A program made the position numbers and the translations under genes. Below are positions 18,550 through 26,622 of a stretch of DNA of 64,000 bases, one piece after another. The number at the start of each line of letters is the position of its first letter. The stretch's first letter is position 1. The notes under the pieces are model-generated. The model was not told the origin of the DNA and searched no databases. It was given only the letters and a program-made list of their open reading frames with translations. This DNA is from RH-AL1 sp965277735. GTDB lineage: Bacteria > Pseudomonadota > Alphaproteobacteria > Rhizobiales > Beijerinckiaceae. The stretch lies in contig CBDIDO010000003.1 in the NCBI GenBank assembly GCA_965277735.1, positions 992,001 to 1,056,000 of the forward strand. Direction: 5' to 3'.

Positions 18550-20010
18550 TCACGACAGGGCCGCCGCAACGATCGCCGCCGCCTTGGTGTAGGGGGGGTA
18601 GAAGGCGTCGATCATATCGCCGGCCCCACGCACGAAGACGCCGCGCTCGTTTGAGAATTCCCGAAACCCCGCGACGCCGTGGTGGCAACCCATCCCGCTC
18701 GCGCCGATGCCGCCGAAGCCGAGGGACGGGAGCGCCGCCTGCATCGCGCACGTGTTGACCGCGACGCCTCCCGACGTCGTCGCGTCGAGCAGGCGATCGA
18801 TGGCGGCTTGGTTCGACCCAAACACATACAGGCCGAGCGGTCGCTCGCCTTTGTTGATCGCAGCGATGACCTCTTCGAGGTCGTCATAGACGACCACCGG
18901 CAGAATCGGGCCGAAGATCTCCTCCTGCAAGAGGCGAAGGTCCAGCGCCGGATCGACGACCAGCGACAAAGGCATTCGTCGTCTGGCGCGCTCGGCGATT
19001 GGATCGTCTTCGAGTTCAATGATCTTGCATTGGTGGCCCCTTGCCTCTTCGAGGAGGTCCGAGAGCCGATCAAAATGCCGAAGCGAGACGATGCCCGTGT
19101 AGTCCGGGCCTTGCGAGAACGTCGGCGCGGCGCGGCGCACGAACGAGAGCGCGTGATCGACGAATGTCGCCAGCTCGGCCTTCGGCACGAAGCAGTAATC
19201 GACGGAGACGCACATCTGGCCGCTCTTGACCATCTTGGTACCGATCACCGACTCGACGCTTTGGGCGCTGACCGAGCCCGGCGTCAGGACCGCGGGGCAC
19301 TTCCCGCCCAACTCGAGCGTCACCGGCGTCAGATTGGCCGCCGCCGCGGCCATCACCTGGCGGCCGACGTCCTGGCTGCCCGTGTAGAGGAGATGGTCCC
19401 ACGCAAGCTTGGGGAACTCCCGCGCCAAGTCGATGCCGCCGACAGCGACATGCACCAGCGACGCATCGAACGTCGCGGCGACCATCTCTTCGAGGAGAGA
19501 GGCGCAGGCAGGGGTGAACTCGGACGGCTTGATGATCGCGCGATTGCCGGCCGCCAGCATCTCGACGAGCGGGCCGACCGAAAGATCGAAGGGGAAATTC
19601 CACGGCACCATGTTGCCGATGACGCCCTTCGGCTGGCTCAAGACATAGGCATGCGACGCGCCAAGAAGGCTGGGGTCGACCTCGCGGGGCGACGGTCGCA
19701 TCCAGGCTTCGAGGTGCTCGAGGACGTGTTGCGCACGGCCGACGACGCCCAGCACCTCGATGAGGTCGGAGGCCGGTCGAGGATGCGATCCGAAGTCCTC
19801 GTGCAGCGCATCAGCGATGCGCGCGCGATGGCCCAACATCATGCCGATGAGAGATTCGAGACGGCGCTTGCGTTCCTCGAGCGTCGGAGACCGATCGCCT
19901 GAAAACGCGCGGCGCTGCGCGCCGAAGCTCAGGCGAAGCCTTGCTAGGGCTTCTCGCTCACCGGAATGCACCATTGATGACGTCTCGCGGTCAGACGCAA
20001 GGATTGACAT
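18550..20010 (-). CDS. Aldehyde dehydrogenase, coniferyl-aldehyde type
   Basis: This 486-residue NAD(P)-dependent aldehyde dehydrogenase oxidises an aldehyde to its acid. Visible motifs are VPWNFPFD, KPSEFTP, the Glu-bearing LELGGKCP, the catalytic Cys in KSGQMCVSVDYC, and EEIFGPILPV. The short N-terminus and the sequence around the catalytic Cys are typical of the CalB-like group (coniferyl aldehyde dehydrogenases), which lack the extended C-terminal tail. The ATG at 20010 has GGAGG six bases upstream; 59 further upstream codons overlap the SDR gene and are rejected. It is the third gene of the BVMO-SDR-ALDH run and probably finishes the oxidation. Confidence 0.87.
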   Translation of the reverse strand: MSILASDRETSSMVHSGEREALARLRLSFGAQRRAFSGDRSPTLEERKRRLESLIGMMLGHRARIADALHEDFGSHPRPASDLIEVLGVVGRAQHVLEHLEAWMRPSPREVDPSLLGASHAYVLSQPKGVIGNMVPWNFPFDLSVGPLVEMLAAGNRAIIKPSEFTPACASLLEEMVAATFDASLVHVAVGGIDLAREFPKLAWDHLLYTGSQDVGRQVMAAAAANLTPVTLELGGKCPAVLTPGSVSAQSVESVIGTKMVKSGQMCVSVDYCFVPKAELATFVDHALSFVRRAAPTFSQGPDYTGIVSLRHFDRLSDLLEEARGHQCKIIELEDDPIAERARRRMPLSLVVDPALDLRLLQEEIFGPILPVVVYDDLEEVIAAINKGERPLGLYVFGSNQAAIDRLLDATTSGGVAVNTCAMQAALPSLGFGGIGASGMGCHHGVAGFREFSNERGVFVRGAGDMIDAFYPPYTKAAAIVAAALS

Positions 20011-20047
20011 CACCAACCTCCCTGTTTTTCGTATTCGTTGTCGGTTG

Positions 20048-20833
20048 CTACTCTTTAAATGCCGACATCGCCGCACGCTCCGCGAGAACGCCTTCGGGCG
20101 TTTTGGTAGCCTGGAGATCGAAGGCCTTGAGGTCTTCCGGAACGTACCAATGCAGGCGATCGCCGTGGTAGGCTGACCAAACGACATCGGCGACGTCAGC
20201 CGGTTGCACGAGGCGCCACATGCCGTCCGGCGGTGCCATCGCTTTGATCCGTTCAGTTAGGATCGGCGTGTCGACGAGACCGGGTAGAAGATCCGCGGCG
20301 CGCACGCCGAAGCGCTGGAACTCGATTGCAAGCGCTTCGGTCAGGCCGCGGACGGCGTGCTTCGTCGCCGAGTAGACGGCAATCCCGGCCGTGCCGAAGA
20401 TGGCAGACGACGACGAATTCGTGAGACAAAGCGCGTTGTGCGTCTCCCTGAGCAAGGGAACGGCCGCTCGGATCCCGATCATCACGCCGACAAGGTTGAT
20501 GTTGACGACTTTCATCAGGTCCGGCCAAGCGACCTCATCAAACATCCCCGCAACGCCGATCCCGGCGTTGTTGAAGAGAAGATCGAGCTTGCCGCCGGTC
20601 GCCTCGCCGAAGCCGGCGATTGCTTGCTTGAAAGCGGCGGCATCGGTGACGTCGAACTCCGCGCAGAGAACCGTGCTATCGCTGAGTTCTTCTCTAAGCG
20701 ATTGCAGAGCCCGGGCGTTGAGGTCGTAGGCTCCCACAAGCCAACCTTCGCGAGCAAAGCGAATCGCCGTGGCGCGCCCCATGCCCGAGGCCGCCCCGGT
20801 GATGAAGATCGACTTTTGGTTTGAAGAGCTCAT
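20048..20833 (-). CDS. SDR family oxidoreductase
   Basis: This 261-residue short-chain dehydrogenase has TGAASGMG, FDVTD, NNAGIG, the Ser block LTNSSSSA, and YSATK as catalytic Tyr-x3-Lys. It lies 3 bp after the BVMO stop and 37 bp before the ALDH start, all on the minus strand, so the three are almost certainly one transcript. In cyclic-ketone pathways such an SDR turns the alcohol into the ketone before the BVMO, or the hydroxyacid into the aldehyde after it. Which applies here cannot be told from sequence. Confidence 0.9.
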   Translation of the reverse strand: MSSSNQKSIFITGAASGMGRATAIRFAREGWLVGAYDLNARALQSLREELSDSTVLCAEFDVTDAAAFKQAIAGFGEATGGKLDLLFNNAGIGVAGMFDEVAWPDLMKVVNINLVGVMIGIRAAVPLLRETHNALCLTNSSSSAIFGTAGIAVYSATKHAVRGLTEALAIEFQRFGVRAADLLPGLVDTPILTERIKAMAPPDGMWRLVQPADVADVVWSAYHGDRLHWYVPEDLKAFDLQATKTPEGVLAERAAMSAFKE

Positions 20834-20836
20834 CGA

Positions 20837-22642
20837 TCAGGCATCCAAGGTCGCGGGAAGTTTGGTCTTGTCCAGCTCGAGTCCGGCAAGGTCGCCCGCC
20901 GCGCGCCATTCGCGAAGCAACTCGATGAAGGCGACCGGACCTGCACCGAAGGAGAGCGCTTGCGCCACGGCCTGCGACAACCGCCCTTCGTTGTTGTAAT
21001 AGCCGGGCGTACACGTCTCGAGCAGCTTGCGCCGACTTTCTCCGGTCTTGAGAATGGTTTGAACCCAGGCCTGTTCCGCTTGTTCGGACACCTCGAGCAT
21101 ATCGATGCCGCGGCGTTTGGCATGATCAACGATGTAGGCGATATGTTGCGCCTGCTCGGCGAGCATGTGAGGGAAATTTGGAGACATGCCGGACTGCGCT
21201 TGGCTGATGATGAAGCAGTTCGGGAAACCACGCGCGTGCATGCCATGCAGCGTCGCCATCCCGGAAGACCACTTCTCGGTCAGTGTGTAGCCGGCCGTTC
21301 CGGTAATCCGCATCCCCGCTCGCTCCGAATAATCGGAGGCTGTTTCGAATCCCGTTGCGAAGATCAAGCAGTCGAGGTCGTATTGCCTTCCTGCGACAAC
21401 AACCCCATGCTCGTTTATGGCTTCGATGCCCTGCGGCTTCGTATCAACGAGGCTGACATTCTGCTTGTTGAAAGTCGCGAGGTAATCATCGTGAAAGCAA
21501 GGCCGTTTGCAGAAGAGGCTGAACCAAGGCTTCAACGCCTCGGCGGTTGCTTTGTCGGTAACGACTTCATCGATTCGCGCGCGGATGGCCACCATCTTCT
21601 CGAGATCGGCTTGCTCGAGAAGTGACGGCAAGCTCGGGCGCCCCGGATCACTAGCCAGTCTCTGACGAACGGCTCGCGCAAGCGTCGTCCATCCATCGCC
21701 GACCTGGTCTTCTTCCTCGAGGCGTCCCGCCATCTGAGCCGTGAAATTCTCGATGCGCGCTTTCTGCCATCCCGGCCCAAGACCCGCCGCCCAGTCCATG
21801 TCCGTCGCGCTGTTGTTGCGCACGTCGATCGACGACGGCGTGCGCTGGAAAACGCAAAGATGCTTTGCCGATGCCGCGAGGGGCGGAACACACTGGATCG
21901 CCGTAGCGCCGGTGCCGATGATGCCGACGCGCTTGTCGTGCAGGCCGGACAAAGGTTCGGTCGCGCTGCCGCCCGTATAGGCATAATCCCAGCGGCTGGT
22001 GTGGAAGGCCTGTCCTTTGAAGGATCCAAGGCCCGCCACTGCGGGCAGCTTTGGCCGATTCAAAGGTCCGGTGGCGAGCACGACGAACTTGGTTTTGATG
22101 CGGTCGCCACGGTTCGTGCGCACCGTCCAGGCGTTCGCCGTGCTGTCCCACGCGAGGCTTTCCACCTTCGTCGAGAAGAGGGCATTATCGTAGAGCTGGA
22201 AGTGCTTTGCGATCCTCTGGCAATGCGCCCTGATTTCCGCAGCTTTCGAATAGCGCTCCACCGGCATGTAACCGGTTTCTTCGAGCAGGGGCAGGTAGAT
22301 GTAGGACTCGATATCGCACGCCGCGCCAGGATAGCGGTTCCAATACCAAGTGCCGCCGACATCGCCGGCTGCCTCGATGATCCGCGTCTTGCCGACGTTC
22401 GCCGTCCGCATCGCGGTCGCGGCCAGCAGACCCGCGAAGCCGCCACCAACGACGAGCACGTCGATTGCGTCTTCGACGACCTCGCGCGCGGAAGGGGCTG
22501 TATAGGGATCGGACAGCGGCAGAGGCGAGCTTTCGTCCATAGCGACGTACCGCCGCTCGCAATCGGCAGCTAGCCGAAGGCTTCTCTCCCTGGCGTAGCG
22601 CTCCTTGACGTTGTCGAATTCGCCCGACTGCAGTCCACTCAT
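20837..22642 (-). CDS. Flavin-containing Baeyer-Villiger monooxygenase
   Basis: This 601-residue FAD- and NADPH-dependent enzyme should insert oxygen next to a ketone. The first dinucleotide fold has GGGFAGLLAA. The conserved GGTWYWNRYPGAACDIES block is typical of cyclohexanone/phenylacetone monooxygenases. The BVMO fingerprint F-x-G-x3-H-x3-W is seen in FKGQAFHTSRWDY. The second fold has GIIGTGATAIQ, and ATGFETA lies near the C-terminus. The N-terminus carries about 60 extra residues before the FAD fold, as in the longer BVMOs. It is the first gene of the operon and is read away from a TetR gene 156 bp distant. The ATG at 22642 has a weak AGG before it. Confidence 0.9.
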   Translation of the reverse strand: MSGLQSGEFDNVKERYARERSLRLAADCERRYVAMDESSPLPLSDPYTAPSAREVVEDAIDVLVVGGGFAGLLAATAMRTANVGKTRIIEAAGDVGGTWYWNRYPGAACDIESYIYLPLLEETGYMPVERYSKAAEIRAHCQRIAKHFQLYDNALFSTKVESLAWDSTANAWTVRTNRGDRIKTKFVVLATGPLNRPKLPAVAGLGSFKGQAFHTSRWDYAYTGGSATEPLSGLHDKRVGIIGTGATAIQCVPPLAASAKHLCVFQRTPSSIDVRNNSATDMDWAAGLGPGWQKARIENFTAQMAGRLEEEDQVGDGWTTLARAVRQRLASDPGRPSLPSLLEQADLEKMVAIRARIDEVVTDKATAEALKPWFSLFCKRPCFHDDYLATFNKQNVSLVDTKPQGIEAINEHGVVVAGRQYDLDCLIFATGFETASDYSERAGMRITGTAGYTLTEKWSSGMATLHGMHARGFPNCFIISQAQSGMSPNFPHMLAEQAQHIAYIVDHAKRRGIDMLEVSEQAEQAWVQTILKTGESRRKLLETCTPGYYNNEGRLSQAVAQALSFGAGPVAFIELLREWRAAGDLAGLELDKTKLPATLDA

Positions 22643-22735
22643 CAGCCTGTACCGCCTTCCTTAACTCGCCCAACGGCGAACTGACATGACTTCGTGCCAC
22701 TTACAATCCTCCATGTCAAAGGCATTGCTGCGTTC

Positions 22736-22762
22736 CGCTTGCGGGTGTGGCAAAAGCGTTGC
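22736..22762. promoter_or_regulatory. 27-bp conserved element, possible operator
   Basis: The element reads CGCTTGCGGGTGT then GGCAAAAGCGTTGC. It contains the inverted pair GCAA-5 bp-TTGC, typical of a dimeric repressor site. It lies between the divergent BVMO and TetR starts. A copy with only two mismatches occurs at 63377-63403, where the palindrome is longer (CGCAA-5 bp-TTGCG). Being kept in two unrelated intergenic regions suggests a bound site. I infer that the TetR protein encoded at 22799 is a candidate binder. Confidence 0.45.
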
Positions 22763-22798
22763 AGGAGTGCGGGCTGAGGAAATTGCGCAAGGCGGAGC

Positions 22799-23422
22799 AT
22801 GAGGATCGGCGATCAGGCTGAGAAAAGGTGGGGTGCGAAGACAGGCGAAGAACGCAAGGTCGAGAGACGCCGCAAGCTCATGCAAGCGGCCGTAGAGCTT
22901 TACGGCAAGCAAGGCTTCCACAACGTTTCTGTTAAGTCCGTCTGCTCCACAGCAGGTCTATCCGAACGGTACCTCTACGAGTCATTCGAAAACGGAGAAG
23001 ACCTTCTTCGGCAATGCTTTATACAAGTCACCAATGATCTTTTTCGCAAACTAGACAAGAAGATACATACTACGAAGGGCAATCCGAAGGCGAAGTTGAC
23101 GGCGGCGTTGAGGGTCTATCTTGAATTTATTAAGCAAAATCCTTCAGCTGCTCGCTTGTTTCTGTTCGATATGACAAATATAAGCTCAGCAACTGAAGTC
23201 TTGCATGCGCAAAATCTCGATGAATTTGGAGTCCGACTTGTAGACGTGCTAGGTGTTAGCAATCTTCTGGAAGAGCGCCGCCTGTCGCCACTGTTGATCA
23301 AGGGCGTCATAGGCGGCGGCCTGCATGTCGCGCGGGCTTGGGTTGCGGGGCATTACCAAGAAGACGTCGATGACGTAGTACAGGTCTTTATGCAGCTTTA
23401 CCTTCCAATAGTATCGGTTTAA
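22799..23422 (+). CDS. TetR family transcriptional regulator
   Basis: This 207-residue protein has the TetR helix-turn-helix at about residues 30-70 (YGKQGFHNVSVKSVCSTAG, then YLYESFENGEDLL). The C-terminal helical ligand domain is of the common TetR/AcrR kind. The ATG at 22799 follows a GGCGGAG. It is divergent from the BVMO operon and most likely controls it in response to the substrate. The coding sequence is notably richer in A and T than the enzymes it faces (many AAA, AAT and GAA codons), which hints at a separate origin. Confidence 0.88.
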   Translation: MRIGDQAEKRWGAKTGEERKVERRRKLMQAAVELYGKQGFHNVSVKSVCSTAGLSERYLYESFENGEDLLRQCFIQVTNDLFRKLDKKIHTTKGNPKAKLTAALRVYLEFIKQNPSAARLFLFDMTNISSATEVLHAQNLDEFGVRLVDVLGVSNLLEERRLSPLLIKGVIGGGLHVARAWVAGHYQEDVDDVVQVFMQLYLPIVSV

Positions 23423-23435
23423 GTGCCGACATAAT

Positions 23436-23577
23436 CTATCCCGGTCCAGGGCGATTGATCGCGTCGACCGAAACATCAGCCTTGTCAAACGCCTTTGCCG
23501 CATCGCCGAGCGCGACATGGTTTTTCTCGATCGTGAGCGAGTCGGGCATATAGGCATCGCCCTTAGGTGTTTGATCT
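23436..23577 (-). other. Possible C-terminal gene remnant
   Basis: A 46-codon minus-strand frame ending in TAG reads in part GDAYMPDSLTIEKNHVALGD and then AAKAFDKADVSVDAI. It looks like real protein sequence, and the GD-x2-KAF-x-KADV pattern is reminiscent of molybdenum hydroxylase large subunits. That similarity is weak. It has no start, and the IS3 element begins at or near its upstream side. I keep it as an unassigned remnant. Confidence 0.25.
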
Positions 23578-23718
23578 CGGGATTTGATGGTGCAATCTTT
23601 TCCTTAGATTGGAAGGATGCGCTATGGGCCAGATTCTCCACGGGAGCGCCACTGGTCTGCCCTCTGAGAAGTGGTCCTCCCTGATGTATGGCTTTGCGCC
23701 ATGGAGGAGGATTTCAGA

Positions 23719-23997
23719 ATGCCAAGGAAGCGACACAAGGCGGAGGAGATCGTCGCCAAGTTGCGGCAGGTCGATGTGTTGGTCTCACAAGGCAGAGCGG
23801 TCGCTGAGGCCGTGCGGGCGATCGAGGTCACCGAGGTCACGTACTACCGGTGGCGTCAGGAGTACGGTGGCCTGAAGGGCGACCAGGTCAAACGGCTGAA
23901 GGATCTGGAGGCCGAGAACACGCGACTGCGACGCGCTGTATCGGATCTGACGCTGGAGAAGCTGATCCTGAAGGAAGCCGCCTCGGGAAACTTCTGA
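23719..23997 (+). CDS. IS3-family transposase OrfA
   Basis: This 92-residue protein begins MPRKRHKAEEIVAKLRQ and has the helix-turn-helix ITYYRWR-type block (VTEVTYYRWRQEYGG). A leucine-zipper-like tail follows (RLKDLEAENTRLRR and LEKLILKE). These are standard OrfA features of the IS3 group. The ATG at 23719 has a strong GGAGGAGG upstream. The gene is intact and overlaps the orfB frame, which is read in the -1 phase at the sequence GGGAAACTTCTGAG. Confidence 0.9.
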   Translation: MPRKRHKAEEIVAKLRQVDVLVSQGRAVAEAVRAIEVTEVTYYRWRQEYGGLKGDQVKRLKDLEAENTRLRRAVSDLTLEKLILKEAASGNF

Positions 23998-24662
23998 GCC
24001 CAGCCCGTCGTCGTGCTTGTGTCGATCAGGTCGTCGAAAAGCACGGCGTGTCGGAGCGCTTCGCCTGCCGGGTTCTCGGCCAGCATCGCTCGACGCAACG
24101 CAAGATCCCGACGACACGCGATGACGAGGCGGCGCTCACCGCCGACATCATCGCCCTTGCAGTTCAATACGGCCGCTACGGCTATCGTCGCATCACGGCG
24201 ATGCTGCATCAGGCCGGCTGGACGGTGAACCGCAAGCGTGTCGAACGGATCTGGCGGCGGGAGGGGCTCAAGGTTCCACAGAAGCAGCCGAAGAGCGGCC
24301 GTCTATGGCTCAACGACGGATCGTGCCTTCGGCTCAAGCCGGAGCATCCCAATCACGTCTGGTCCTACGACTTCGGCGGGAGCGGTAAGAACCATGTCTC
24401 CATCAAGCGAGGGCAAAAGCTAACACAGCTCGATTACCTGCTGCGTGACCCAAAGACCGCCGACATCGTCGTTTGCAACAAAAAGCGTTGCTACCCTGCT
24501 TTCGCGCTCGACCAACAAGAATTCATCCGGCTCGAAGGCTGCAAGATCGTTGACGCTTTGTCGGACGAGGATGGGCTAGAGCGCCATAAGATCGAGGACA
24601 TCGATATAGAGGCCGCGCCTCACGGCGACAGCATTCGTCGACGCGGCCATCTCCACAAATGA
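23985..24662 (+). pseudogene. Truncated IS3 OrfB fused to unrelated sequence
   Basis: The orfB frame opens in -1 phase to orfA. It carries the normal start of the IS3 integrase (LSPARRRACVDQVVEKHGVS, YGRYGYRRI, a short HTH region, and PNHVWSYDF with the first catalytic Asp). After SYDF the family sequence stops abruptly near 24382. The frame then runs 93 codons through sequence I cannot assign, ending RRRGHLHK. The other two catalytic acids are gone, so this copy cannot move by itself. The unassigned tail may belong to whatever gene or element broke the IS. Confidence 0.8.
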
Positions 24663-24668
24663 ACAAAA

Positions 24669-24695
24669 ATCCCGCCGAGCCTCGCTCGACGGGAT
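24669..24695 (-). terminator. Rho-independent terminator of mucR
   Basis: Read on the minus strand, arms of 11 bp (ATCCCGTCGAG and CTCGGCGGGAT, one G-T pair) enclose a 5-bp loop and are followed by TTTTT. It starts 28 bp after the mucR stop. The hairpin is nearly symmetric, but the T-run is on the mucR side only. Confidence 0.75.
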
Positions 24696-24722
24696 AACGG
24701 ACGGAACGATCGCTGATAAAGG

Positions 24723-25193
24723 CTACGCGGCCTTCTTCGCAGGCTTCTTTTTCGCAGCTTTACTCTCGATCGCCTTCTGGCCCAGCCCAGCCTGCTTCGC
24801 CAGGCCTGACCGCACAGCCGCGTAGCCCGGAGCAACCATCGGGTAGTCGGGCGGTAGCCCCCACTTTGAGCGATAGACCTGAGGCGTCAGTCCGAAGGCA
24901 GTAGCGAGATGCCGCTTCAGCGACTTGAACTTCTTCCCGTCCTCGAGACAGATGATGTAGTCGTTGGTGATCGACTTCTTGACAGGGACCGCAGGCTCTT
25001 TCGGGGGCTCGACAGCGGGTACGACAGTGCCGTTCGCGAGCCGCGCGAGGCTAGAATGGGTCTGCGCGATCAGCGCGGGCAGTTCGCTCGCCGGCACAGC
25101 GTTTCTGACGACATAGGCCGAGACGATGTCGGCCGCCATTTTAAGGAGCGCCGGATTCGGTCCAGACTTTTCTGAGGTAGCTTCGGTAGTCAT
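24723..25193 (-). CDS. mucR: MucR/Ros family transcriptional regulator
   Basis: This 156-residue protein has the MucR domain: N-terminal oligomerisation helices (about 15-50), then the DNA-binding part with CLEDGKKFKSLKRHL, GLTPQVYRSKWGLP and YPMVAPGYAAVRS. In Ros the zinc ligands are Cys-x2-Cys...His-x4-His. Here Cys82 and His95 are kept, but the second Cys is Asp85 and the last His is Phe100. It belongs to the variants that fold without, or with altered, metal binding, as described for some rhizobial homologues. The tail is Lys/Ala rich. MucR proteins are global silencers of AT-rich DNA in alphaproteobacteria. The ATG at 25193 starts at the usual MTTE. Confidence 0.9.
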   Translation of the reverse strand: MTTEATSEKSGPNPALLKMAADIVSAYVVRNAVPASELPALIAQTHSSLARLANGTVVPAVEPPKEPAVPVKKSITNDYIICLEDGKKFKSLKRHLATAFGLTPQVYRSKWGLPPDYPMVAPGYAAVRSGLAKQAGLGQKAIESKAAKKKPAKKAA

Positions 25194-25385
25194 TAGATAC
25201 TCGCAAGGTTGGCGAATCATTCGCGCAGATCAATGTGGAACGATTACTTTCAAGATCAAGACACCGCGGCACAATCTCCCCCAACTTTCGGTGGGTGTGG
25301 GTTCGTCAATATTGCGGTGATTCGAAAAGCAAGCGACGGTCTTGAGCTTCGCTCTTTGCCCTATACGGGTTTTCCAGCCTCCTTA

Positions 25386-25480
25386 GGCCGGCTGCCTCCG
25401 GCCAACAAGAACTGGCCTGCGGCTTCGCGTCCTTTTCAGGCCTTCAGATCGCCAGTTGGCGGAATTGAGGCGTAAACTGG
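25386..25480. repeat. Group of short palindromes
   Basis: Three inverted pairs follow one another: GGCCGG-6-CCGGCC (25386-25403), GGCCTG-17-CAGGCC (25414-25442) and CCAGTT-17-AACTGG (25452-25480). The last ends two bases before the left target TA of the IS630 copy. No coding frame is evident. They could be a REP-like unit, an old element end, or the hairpin-rich 3' end of a lost transcript. Confidence 0.4.
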
Positions 25481-25483
25481 CTA

Positions 25484-26620
25484 GTGCACTGACGCTATCG
25501 TAGGATTCACAAGCGCGATCGAGCATGCGAGTCTGGGCGATGGCTCAGACTGCTTGTGTTCTCCTCGACGAAGCTGATCGTGTACGGCTTGCCGAGATTG
25601 TTGGCGATCGGTCGCGACCTCTGAAGCATGTGCTGCGGGCGCGCATCGTCCTGGTGTCGGCCGAGCGCTTGCCGGTGCTCGAGGTCGCCGAGAGAGCCGG
25701 CGTCAGTCGGCCGGCGGTATGGCGCTGGCAGCAGCGCTTCGGCGAAGAGGGCGTCGACGGGCTCCTGCGCGACAAGACGCGTGCGCCCGGCACCCCGCCG
25801 CACACGGCCGGCACCGTCGCCGAAGTGCTCGCGCTCACCTGCTCGGAGCCGCCGGGCGAGGTCACGCATTGGAGCGGTCGCGCCGTCGCCAAAGCGGTCG
25901 GCCTCTCGCTGCGCTCCGTCCAGCGCATCTGGGAAGCCCACCATCTGCAGCCCCACCGCGTCCGCACCTTCAAGCGCTCGAACGATCCGGCCTTCGCCGC
26001 GAAGGTCGAAGACGTCGTCGGCCTCTACATGAACCCGCCGGCCCATGCCGTCGTCCTCTCGATCGACGAGAAGAGCCAGATCCAGGCTCTCGAGCGAACG
26101 CGCCCCGCGCTGCCGCTCGCAGAGGGGCATCCGGCGGCACAGACCCACGATTATGTTCGCCACGGCACGACGACGCTGTTCGCCGCGCTCGATGTCCTCG
26201 AAGGCACCGTGCTCGGCCGCTGCATGCAGCGCCATCGCCACGGCGAGTTCATCCGCTTCCTCAACGCCGTCGAGGCGGCCGTGCCGGCCGGCAAGACCGT
26301 CCATGTGGTGCTCGACAACTACGCCACCCACAAGCATCCCAAGGTCCGCGCGTGGCTGGCGCGCCATCCGCGCTGGACCTTCCACTTCACACCGACCTCG
26401 GCCTCGTGGATGAACGCCGTCGAAGGCTTCTTCTCGACGCTGACCCGCCGTCGCTTGCGACGCGGCACCTTCCTCGGCGTCGTCGATCTGCAAGCCGCCA
26501 TCAAACGCACCATCGCCGAGCACAATCAAAGCGCCAAGCCATTCACCTGGACAAAACCCGCTGCCGCCATCCTCGATGCCGTAAGCCGCGTCCCTGCACC
26601 TTCGGTCTGAGTCGGAGCAC
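25484..26620 (+). mobile_element. Complete IS630-family element
   Basis: The element is 1137 bp and is flanked by TA dinucleotides at 25482-25483 and 26621-26622, the target duplication expected of IS630/Tc1. The ends are inverted: CTAGTGCACTGACGC on the left against CTAGTGCTCCGACTC on the right, reading inward. One intact transposase gene fills the inside. It has inserted downstream of the CoxL-type gene, into the start of what looks like an exported-protein gene. Confidence 0.85.
25525..26610 (+). CDS. IS630-family transposase
   Basis: This 361-residue single-frame transposase has an N-terminal HTH (VLEVAERAGVSRPAVWRWQQRF) and a winged-helix linker (LSLRSVQRIWEAH). The DDE core has VVLSIDEKSQIQALERTRP, VHVVLDNYATHKHP and a final SWMNAVEGFFSTLT, which gives Asp, Asp and Glu. 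It appears intact. The start may be the ATG at 25525 or the next one at 25540; neither has a strong ribosome site. A diverged relative is found as a broken copy at 37632-38250. Confidence 0.92.
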   Translation: MRVWAMAQTACVLLDEADRVRLAEIVGDRSRPLKHVLRARIVLVSAERLPVLEVAERAGVSRPAVWRWQQRFGEEGVDGLLRDKTRAPGTPPHTAGTVAEVLALTCSEPPGEVTHWSGRAVAKAVGLSLRSVQRIWEAHHLQPHRVRTFKRSNDPAFAAKVEDVVGLYMNPPAHAVVLSIDEKSQIQALERTRPALPLAEGHPAAQTHDYVRHGTTTLFAALDVLEGTVLGRCMQRHRHGEFIRFLNAVEAAVPAGKTVHVVLDNYATHKHPKVRAWLARHPRWTFHFTPTSASWMNAVEGFFSTLTRRRLRRGTFLGVVDLQAAIKRTIAEHNQSAKPFTWTKPAAAILDAVSRVPAPSV

Positions 26621-26622
26621 TA

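Noticed and set aside
18679..19902. 407-codon plus-strand frame opposite the aldehyde dehydrogenase
   Set aside because: Composition is Arg/Ala/Asp shadow sequence; the minus frame has every ALDH motif.
25386..25480. Integron attC site
   Set aside because: The palindromes lack the conserved attC core ends (GTTRRRY and RYYYAAC), and no integrase gene is present.
25507..26529. 340-codon minus-strand frame opposite the IS630 transposase
   Set aside because: Antisense shadow of a GC-rich gene; the plus frame has all DDE motifs and the inverted ends fit it.
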